DNA of 64,000 nucleotides from JBOCEF01 sp047610385. GTDB taxonomy: Bacteria > Pseudomonadota > Alphaproteobacteria > Rhodobacterales > Rhodobacteraceae. The translations under genes were made by a program, and so were the position numbers. Position 1 is the first letter of the stretch. Each line of letters starts with the position of its first letter. Below, one piece after another: positions 58,888 through 64,000 of the stretch. The stretch is from contig JBLGAC010000008.1 of assembly GCA_047610385.1 (NCBI GenBank), positions 1 to 64,000 on the forward strand, written 5' to 3'. The notes under the pieces were generated by a model, which made no database searches, had not been told where the DNA came from, and saw only the letters and a program-made list of their open reading frames with translations.

Positions 58888-59006
58888 ACGGGCCCGGTTG
58901 AGCGATGCCGCGGGCATTCTTCCAAGCATGGACGCCATTTGAAAGTGGCCATAACCTAGCGTCAACTTAACGTGGATTTGAGTGTCTATTTCAGGCAATA
59001 AGATAA

Positions 59007-59582
59007 ATGCGTTATGTGTCCAGGGCTATGCTGTCCGCCGCCGCGATGTGTTTCATCGCAGGCGCCGCAGAAGCCGCCGTCCATAAATACACCATCACTG
59101 GCGAAGCCTCCGGCATCTTCGCTGGCACGACCTTCAACGCCGCCACCTTTACCATCAGCATCATGGCTGATGATGCGAATTTTTTCAACGTCAGCGCGAC
59201 CACCTCCAGGTGCAGCCCTGTATTTGAGATCGCCGGATTTTACGACGCAACTGTCCTCGATGGTGCCGATTTAGGCTACAATTCCGACAATAACGCTGTT
59301 TTCATCTCGCATGATGCAAAAGCAGATATCTTCGATTTCTTCGTTCCATTCAGCTTTGTGTTGAACGTGACTTTCACCAATGTGCCCGGTACGGGGGGCT
59401 TTGCCCTCGGCCAGTTCAACAACGTCGCCACGACTGGTGGGGACCTGTCCTTTGATACGTCCAGCGACGTGCTGTTCTCCACAAACTTCGTGGGCGCCAG
59501 CGTGCCGCTGCCCGGTGCAGGCCTTCTGCTGCTGGGCGGAATGGCGGCCTTCGCCGTGGTGGGGCGTCGCCGCGCCGCCTGA
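59007..59582 (+). CDS. Secreted protein with VPLPA C-terminal sorting signal
   Basis: 191 residues. Signal peptide at about 1-24 (AMLSAAAMCFIAGAAEAA). The beta-rich mature part has YTITGEASGIFAGTTFNAA. The tail SVPLPGAGLLLLGGMAAFAVV plus GRRRAA (the first part in pieces: VPLPGAGLLLLGG) is the sorting signal. Preceded by an AT-rich stretch, and terminated by the hairpin shared with miaB. Confidence 0.85.
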   Translation: MRYVSRAMLSAAAMCFIAGAAEAAVHKYTITGEASGIFAGTTFNAATFTISIMADDANFFNVSATTSRCSPVFEIAGFYDATVLDGADLGYNSDNNAVFISHDAKADIFDFFVPFSFVLNVTFTNVPGTGGFALGQFNNVATTGGDLSFDTSSDVLFSTNFVGASVPLPGAGLLLLGGMAAFAVVGRRRAA

Positions 59583-59606
59583 TCGCAGGCCCTGCGTTTG
59601 ATGCAA

Positions 59607-59639
59607 AAAAAAGGGCGGCCCGGCGGGCCGCCCTTTTTT
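59607..59639. terminator. Bidirectional terminator, miaB and sorted-protein gene
   Basis: AAAAAAGGGCGGCCC and GGGCCGCCCTTTTTT form a 15-bp stem with a 3-nt loop, a textbook terminator in both directions between convergent genes. Confidence 0.93.
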
Positions 59640-59660
59640 CTGTCGACCAAGCGCGCTGCG

Positions 59661-60986
59661 TCAGTCTGCCAGTCGCCCCGACAGCGAATTGGCCGCCGTG
59701 GCGATGATGTCCACTGGCACGATCTTGCCTGCCATGTCCGGCGAGATGTCCAGATGCACCGCCTGCAGCCACGCAGACCGCCCGACCATCTGCCCCGGCA
59801 TCCGCCCCGGTTTTTCGATCAGCACCGGCAGGCGTCGCCCGATCATCGACGTCTGGAAATCGCGCTGGTGCTCGGCAATCAGCGCCTGAAGACGCGACAA
59901 GCGTTCTGACATCACCGCCTCGGGCACTTGATCGGCGGCACCTGCCGCGGGCGTTCCGGGGCGCTGGGAATATTTGAATGAATAGGCCGCGGCATAGCGC
60001 ACCTCGCGGCACAGGGCCAAAGTGGCCTCAACGTCCGCCTCCGTCTCGCCGGGGAACCCGACGATGAAATCACCGGACATGGCGATGTCGGGGCGAACCG
60101 CGCGGATCCGCTCAATCAGCCTCAGGTATTGATCGGCGGTGTGCCGCCGGTTCATCGCCTTCAGGATCTTGTCTGATCCTGACTGAACCGGCAGGTGCAG
60201 ATAGGGCATCAGCTTGGCTTCTTCGCCATGGGCGGCGATCAGGTCGTCGGACATGTCGTTGGGGTGCGAGGTGGTGTAGCGGATCCGCTCCAGCCCCTCG
60301 ATCTGCGCCAGGGCGCGCACCAGCCGCGCCAGCGACCAGTCCCCGTCTGCCGCGGCGCCGTGATAGGCGTTGACGTTCTGGCCCAGCAACGAGATTTCCA
60401 CCACGCCGCGGTCCACCAGACGCTTGGCCTCGTCCAAAATGCGCAGCGCGGGCCGCGACACTTCGGACCCGCGCGTGTAAGGCACCACACAAAAGGCGCA
60501 GAACTTGTCGCAGCCTTCCTGCACCGTCAGAAAAGCTGCCGGGGCGCGGCGCATGCGGGTGTCTTCGGGCAGGTGGTCGAATTTGTCCTCAGCCGGGAAT
60601 TCGGTGTCCACGCCGCCGTTGCGCACCAGCGCGGGCAGGCGATGATAGGCCTGCGGGCCCACCACGAAATCAACCATGGGCTGGCGGCGGCGAATTTCCT
60701 CGCCCTCAGCCTGCGCGACGCAACCGGCGACGCCGATTTTCAGGTCCGGGCGCGCGATCTTCAGGGGGCGCAGGCGCCCAAGCGCTGAATAAACCTTCTC
60801 AGCCGCCTTTTCGCGGATGTGGCAGGTGTTGAGCAGGATGAGATCGGCGTCCTCCTGCACCTCCGTCAGTTCATACCCTTCGGGCGCCAGCGCGGCGGCC
60901 ATCCGCTCGCTGTCATAGACGTTCATCTGGCACCCGTAGGTGCGCACGAACAGCTTGCGGGCATCCGGTTTGGGGGCGTCGGTCAT
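59661..60986 (-). CDS. miaB: tRNA-2-methylthio-N6-dimethylallyladenosine synthase
   Basis: Radical-SAM methylthiotransferase modifying A37 of tRNAs that read codons starting with U. 441 residues. N-terminal cluster cysteines in RTYGCQMNVYDSERM, LLNTCHIREKAAEK and GVAGCVAQAEG; the radical-SAM triad in EGCDKFCAFCVVPYTRG; C-terminal TRAM domain. Upstream lies the terminator of mucR on the same strand. Confidence 0.95.
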   Translation of the reverse strand: MTDAPKPDARKLFVRTYGCQMNVYDSERMAAALAPEGYELTEVQEDADLILLNTCHIREKAAEKVYSALGRLRPLKIARPDLKIGVAGCVAQAEGEEIRRRQPMVDFVVGPQAYHRLPALVRNGGVDTEFPAEDKFDHLPEDTRMRRAPAAFLTVQEGCDKFCAFCVVPYTRGSEVSRPALRILDEAKRLVDRGVVEISLLGQNVNAYHGAAADGDWSLARLVRALAQIEGLERIRYTTSHPNDMSDDLIAAHGEEAKLMPYLHLPVQSGSDKILKAMNRRHTADQYLRLIERIRAVRPDIAMSGDFIVGFPGETEADVEATLALCREVRYAAAYSFKYSQRPGTPAAGAADQVPEAVMSERLSRLQALIAEHQRDFQTSMIGRRLPVLIEKPGRMPGQMVGRSAWLQAVHLDISPDMAGKIVPVDIIATAANSLSGRLAD

Positions 60987-61038
60987 GACGGCGGCTCCTC
61001 GGGGTGGCGGTCGTGTTCAAAGGCGCGCAAAAAACAAA

Positions 61039-61075
61039 GGAGGCGATGCGCGGGCCACATCCGCGCATCGCCTCC
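61039..61075 (-). terminator. mucR terminator
   Basis: Perfect 15-bp stem (GGAGGCGATGCGCGG and its complement) with a 7-nt loop. On minus TTTGTTTTTT follows. Confidence 0.92.
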
Positions 61076-61135
61076 CCTTACCTGCCGCGCGGCCCGCCCG
61101 CAACATCAGGCGGTGCCGCGACGGGTCAGGCCGCC

Positions 61136-61558
61136 TCAGACCGCGGGTTTGCGCGGCTTGCGGCCGAGGCCGATCTGCTTGGCCAGTTCCTGACGCTTGC
61201 GCGCATAGGCCGGGGCGACCATCGGATAATCAGCCGACAGGCCCCATTTCGCGCGGTAATCTTCCGGCGTCAGATCATAGGCGGTCTTGAGGTGACGCTT
61301 GAGCATTTTCAGCTTCTTGCCGTCCTCGAGGCACACGATGAAGTCGTCGGTGATCGACTTCTTGATCGGCACGGCGGGGATCAGCTCCAGCTTCTTCTCG
61401 GGCTGCTCATTGGCGAGCTCGGTCAGCTTTTCGAAAACCGAGTGGATGACGGCGGGAAGATCTGCCGCCGGAACCGGGTTATTCGCCACATGCGAAGAGA
61501 CGATCTCCGATGTCAGCGCCAGGATCTCAGATTTGTCGATGATGGGGGTATCGGTCAT
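61136..61558 (-). CDS. MucR/Ros-family transcriptional regulator with degenerate zinc finger
   Basis: 140 residues. The Ros/MucR core reads IVCLEDGKKLKMLKRHL followed by KTAYDLTPEDYRAKWGL. Classical Ros has C-x2-C-x9-H-x3-H; here the second Cys is Asp and the last His is missing, so a canonical zinc site is lost, as is known in some relatives. The basic tail is KQIGLGRKPRK. The AT-rich region upstream is suited to MucR-type binding and autoregulation. Confidence 0.88.
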   Translation of the reverse strand: MTDTPIIDKSEILALTSEIVSSHVANNPVPAADLPAVIHSVFEKLTELANEQPEKKLELIPAVPIKKSITDDFIVCLEDGKKLKMLKRHLKTAYDLTPEDYRAKWGLSADYPMVAPAYARKRQELAKQIGLGRKPRKPAV

Positions 61559-61830
61559 GTTTGCCTCGTTTACTGAATTGTCGCGTCAATCGCATATGGC
61601 CACGGCTTGGTCGGATTAAATCCCTGAAATCTGACGGCTGATCACATGGCCAGAGTTATGATCTATTTAAAAAAAGAATTGGCGTCAATTGCTGATACCA
61701 ACTTCTCTGCTCAATCCCCCCCAAACACCATGTGATGAAATAGTAAGGCAGGGTTCGCGTTTGGTTGGGGGTCTTTCATTTTGGTGATCATGCGCTAAAA
61801 AACCCGTTAGCACTTTTGGGGCGTGGGCAC
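61559..61830. other. AT-rich region upstream of mucR
   Basis: 272 bp with no gene and the lowest GC of its neighbourhood, including CTATTTAAAAAAAGAATT near 61662-61679. MucR/Ros proteins bind AT-rich minor-groove targets, so this is a likely promoter and autoregulatory region. Confidence 0.5.
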
Positions 61831-62307
61831 TCAATCCAGCATCAGGCGCATGACGACAGCATCAACGCGCGCGCCGGAAAGTCTTTTGAAATAGGCCTTT
61901 CGCTGGCCGACCTCCTGCCAACCTGCCATAGAATAGAGCTGCCTTGCAGGTGTATTGTCTTGGGAAACCTCAAGAAAAGCCATAGCGGCCCCTTGTGCTG
62001 CCGCCTGCTTGGCGAAGCAAGCAAGCAGTGCGCGCGCCAGACCGCCACGCCGCGCTTCGGCCGCGGTCGCGAGGGTCAGCAGCTCCGCTTCGCCGCCATG
62101 GGCGCGGCCCAGCAGCATGGCCGCCTCGGCCGCGCCCGGCGCAGGGGCTGCGATAAACAGGAAGCTTCCGGGTATCTCAAGAAGCGCGTCGAATTCGCCG
62201 GCCGACCAGCTTCTTTCGCGCCCGGCAAACCCGGCGGCGTGCAGCGATGCGGCGATGGGTGCGTCGGTGGGGCCGCCCTGGCGCAAGACGGCACCGCCCT
62301 CAGCCAT
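61831..62307 (-). CDS. rimI: Ribosomal-protein-alanine N-acetyltransferase-like GNAT enzyme
   Basis: 158 residues from MAEGGAVLRQGGPTDAPIA. GNAT fold with the acetyl-CoA loop ARRGGLARALLACFAKQA and the RimI-type end FLEVSQDNTPARQLYSMAGW. RimI normally acetylates S18. It overlaps tsaB by 8 bp, and the tsaB-rimI pairing is common, supporting the call. Confidence 0.87.
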   Translation of the reverse strand: MAEGGAVLRQGGPTDAPIAASLHAAGFAGRERSWSAGEFDALLEIPGSFLFIAAPAPGAAEAAMLLGRAHGGEAELLTLATAAEARRGGLARALLACFAKQAAAQGAAMAFLEVSQDNTPARQLYSMAGWQEVGQRKAYFKRLSGARVDAVVMRLMLD

Positions 62308-63025
62308 TCGGCAGCATTGCGGGCGGCCGATCCGACGAAGGTGCCGCATCCGCAGGGCGCAGATAGATCGGCGCAGGCCGCGCCATTGCGGCACCTGAGG
62401 CCAGCATCAGCACCGCCAACCGTGCGATTGTGCCGGGCGAGGGTGATTGCGCCAGCCGCCCGACCTTTGCACCGAACGGTGCGGCCAGAATTTCGGCTGC
62501 GGCACCCGCAGCGATGCCCGGCGACATATCGGCCAAGGCCGTCGCCATCAAGGCGGCCACCGTTTCAGGGGTGCCGGATGTCGGTTCGGTCAGCGGGATG
62601 GGACCATGAGGACCGAGGGCGAATGCCTGGGCGCAGATCTCATCCCGGCGGGTGGTGACGGCGACCAGCGCGGGCGCGCCGTCTGCACCCATCGCCTCAG
62701 CCGCCAGCGCGGCCAGCCGTCCGACCCCGATTGCCGGACGCCCGATCGCCAATGCCAGCCCCCGCGCACCACTGACGCCGATTCGCACGCCAGTGAAATT
62801 GCCCGGCCCGATGCAGACCGCGATGGCCGACAGATCGTCGGGGGCGATGCCGGCTTCGTCCATCACCTCACGCGCCAGGGGCATCAGGCGCTCTGCCTGC
62901 CCGCGGGTCATGTCCTCAGCCTGTGCTGCGGTCACGCGTCCGCCCGACATGACTGCGGCCGCGCAGAGCGCGGCCGAACTGTCGAGGGCCAGAATGACCT
63001 GCGGGCGGCCTGTGGCGTCAGGCAT
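62300..63025 (-). CDS. tsaB: tRNA threonylcarbamoyladenosine synthesis protein TsaB
   Basis: Scaffold partner of TsaD in making t6A37 of tRNA. 241 residues. N-terminal ASKHA segment VILALDSSAALCAAAVM and the hallmark CIGPGNFTGVRIGVSGARGLA. Overlaps both the NifU-domain gene and rimI by 8 bp, giving a three-gene operon. Confidence 0.92.
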   Translation of the reverse strand: MPDATGRPQVILALDSSAALCAAAVMSGGRVTAAQAEDMTRGQAERLMPLAREVMDEAGIAPDDLSAIAVCIGPGNFTGVRIGVSGARGLALAIGRPAIGVGRLAALAAEAMGADGAPALVAVTTRRDEICAQAFALGPHGPIPLTEPTSGTPETVAALMATALADMSPGIAAGAAAEILAAPFGAKVGRLAQSPSPGTIARLAVLMLASGAAMARPAPIYLRPADAAPSSDRPPAMLPNG

Positions 63026-63584
63026 GCGCGGCGACGGGGCGCACTTCGGTCACTTCGGGGATGTAGTGCTTCAGCAGGTTCTCGATGCCCATTTTCAGGG
63101 TCATGGTCGAAGACGGGCACCCTGCGCAGGCGCCCTGCATGGTCAAATAGACCACGCCCTTTTCAAAACCGTGAAAGGTGATGTCGCCACCATCTTGGGC
63201 CACGGCGGGACGCACGCGGGTGTCGAGCAATTCCTTGATCTGGCTGACGATATCGCCATCCGGGCCGTCATGCTCGGCGTGGCCAACCGAGGTGTCGGCA
63301 CCTTCGACCGCCTGATCGCCAGACTGGTAATGCTCCAGAATCGCGCCCAGCACGCCGGGCTTCAGATGTGCCCAGTCGCGGTCCTCAGCCTTGGTCACGG
63401 TGATGAAATCGGGGCCAAGAAACACGCCCTCAACCCCGTCCACGGCAAAGATGCGCCGCGCGAGCGGCGAGGCGGCGGCCTTTTCGCGTTCAGGAAAATC
63501 TGCGGCACCGGCGGGCATAACGGTCTGGCCGGGCAGGAATTTCAAGGTCGCGGGGTTCGGCGTGGATTCGGTCTGGATGAACAT
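63018..63584 (-). CDS. NifU-domain iron-sulfur scaffold/carrier protein (Nfu)
   Basis: 188 residues from MFIQTESTPNPATLKFLPG. N-terminal Nfu domain, then the C-terminal NifU-like domain with the cluster-binding CxxC in QGACAGCPSSTMTLKMGIE. Likely delivers Fe-S clusters. First gene of nfu-tsaB-rimI; GGAG precedes the ATG. Confidence 0.93.
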   Translation of the reverse strand: MFIQTESTPNPATLKFLPGQTVMPAGAADFPEREKAAASPLARRIFAVDGVEGVFLGPDFITVTKAEDRDWAHLKPGVLGAILEHYQSGDQAVEGADTSVGHAEHDGPDGDIVSQIKELLDTRVRPAVAQDGGDITFHGFEKGVVYLTMQGACAGCPSSTMTLKMGIENLLKHYIPEVTEVRPVAAHA

Positions 63585-63915
63585 GGCGGGGTCTCCTTCG
63601 CGCTGAGAAATGCGCTCTGTCGGATTGGAAATCAAGAATGATTCCGAACGCCCCCGGAGGCGGGCCCCAAGAACTAGCGCCGAGGTGGCGACGCCGGAGC
63701 GCCCCGGACCGCGTAGATCTGCAAGTCATCAGCCCATCGGAGGGCGTTGTCAATGATTTCGTCGAAGCCTGCGCCAAGGTGGGCGACGCCGGAATTGAGG
63801 CACTCGCTATATGACTTCGGCGGCGGCGGTTCCGCGCCCGAACCGCAGTTTTCGGTCAGTCGCTGGTCTGCGCGAACCCGTGTCGGATGTGCATGCCGCG
63901 CGTCCGGCTGTCCGG
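63585..63915. other. Spacer with a possible protein remnant
   Basis: 331 bp with no intact gene. One minus frame, ending TAG at about 63675, runs open for some 80 codons and reads NSGVAHLGAGFDEIIDNALR, which looks protein-like, but it has no ATG, GTG or TTG start at its beginning. It may be a degenerate gene or chance. Confidence 0.3.
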
Positions 63916-64000
63916 TCAGGCGTCGCGGCGGCGACGGTGCAGGAAGGCGAAAGCACCGAGGCTGCCGAGCAGCAGCATCGCGGCGGGGGGTGCGGGGACG
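63916..64000 (-). CDS. C-terminal end of a VPxPA-CTERM sorted protein (cut by window edge)
   Basis: The last ~28 codons read VPAPPAAMLLLGSLGAFAF then LHRRRRDA and stop. This is the same signal as in three other genes of the window: a proline-rich VPxP motif, a hydrophobic helix and a terminal arginine cluster. The body of the protein lies beyond base 64000. Confidence 0.75.
   Translation of the reverse strand, partial: VPAPPAAMLLLGSLGAFAFLHRRRRDA

Noticed and set aside
63490..63777. 95-codon minus ORF overlapping nfu
   Set aside because: Overlaps the 5' end of nfu in another frame, serine/arginine-rich, begins with TTG and has no supporting motif.
1..64000. CRISPR arrays, insertion sequences, prophage genes, tRNA or rRNA genes
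   Set aside because: None seen: no regularly spaced direct repeats, transposase or integrase motifs, or cloverleaf-like sequence was recognised. A tRNAscan or Rfam search would be decisive.

Overview
The window is GC-rich chromosomal DNA from an alphaproteobacterium, almost certainly of the Rhodobacterales (Roseobacter/Rhodobacter-type). The evidence is gene order and content: a dnaA-dnaN-recF cluster, mutM/ubiE/ubiB followed by coaBC and dut, the irr/fabA-fabB-fabI divergon, a rimP-nusA-ylxR-infB-rbfA-truB-rpsO-pnp block, an sdhCDAB operon beside a mesaconyl-CoA hydratase gene, a Ros/MucR-type regulator, and four secreted proteins with VPxPA-type C-terminal sorting signals. No IS element, prophage, CRISPR array, rRNA or tRNA gene was seen.

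Layout. 0-5.6 kb (minus strand): recF (cut by the window edge), dnaN, dnaA, a rhodanese-domain gene, rpsT and an enoyl-CoA hydratase. 5.7-15.5 kb: mutM (minus), then on plus ubiE, ubiB, a metallophosphoesterase, coaBC-dut, an Rrf2 regulator, cysK, three small membrane proteins (two clearly tandem paralogues) and a moeB-like gene. 15.7-20.9 kb: glyoxylate reductase, an SH3-domain secreted protein, irr, and the unsaturated fatty-acid genes fabA-fabB with fabI. 21-36.9 kb: translation and RNA metabolism genes, all on minus (pnp, rpsO, truB, rbfA, infB, ylxR, nusA, rimP), flanked by two C-terminally anchored proteins, a DMT exporter, an MFS transporter and a DHFR-like protein. 37-41.2 kb: zapE, an SDR, a dipeptidase and a histidine phosphatase.

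41.2-59.6 kb reads as a carbon-metabolism region: sdhC-sdhD-sdhA-[methyltransferase]-sdhB; then mesaconyl-CoA hydratase (mch), DUF1737 and NnrU genes, a five-gene branched-chain-amino-acid-type ABC importer (livJHMGF) and (3S)-malyl-CoA thioesterase (mcl2), all on minus; then on plus a response regulator, a two-TM protein and a Na+/solute-symporter-like sensor kinase. mch and mcl2 belong to the ethylmalonyl-CoA pathway, which assimilates acetate; Sdh handles the succinate and fumarate downstream. A linked sensor kinase with a symporter-type sensory half makes a C2/C4 nutrient-sensing role plausible but unproven. 59.6-64 kb: miaB, a MucR-like regulator, rimI, tsaB, a NifU-domain protein, and the 3' end of a fourth sorted protein at the edge.

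Points most worth following: three perfect TGTGATCACA palindromes spaced exactly 20 bp apart upstream of sdhC; the tandem-paralogue membrane cassette with a perfect 5 x 9-bp slippage-prone repeat in a predicted membrane segment; an Rrf2 regulator lacking the usual cluster cysteines directly upstream of cysK; a zinc-ribbon methyltransferase translationally coupled into the sdh operon; and a 13-bp perfect inverted repeat between irr and fabA. Functions were assigned by reading motifs and family resemblance; no database search was run.
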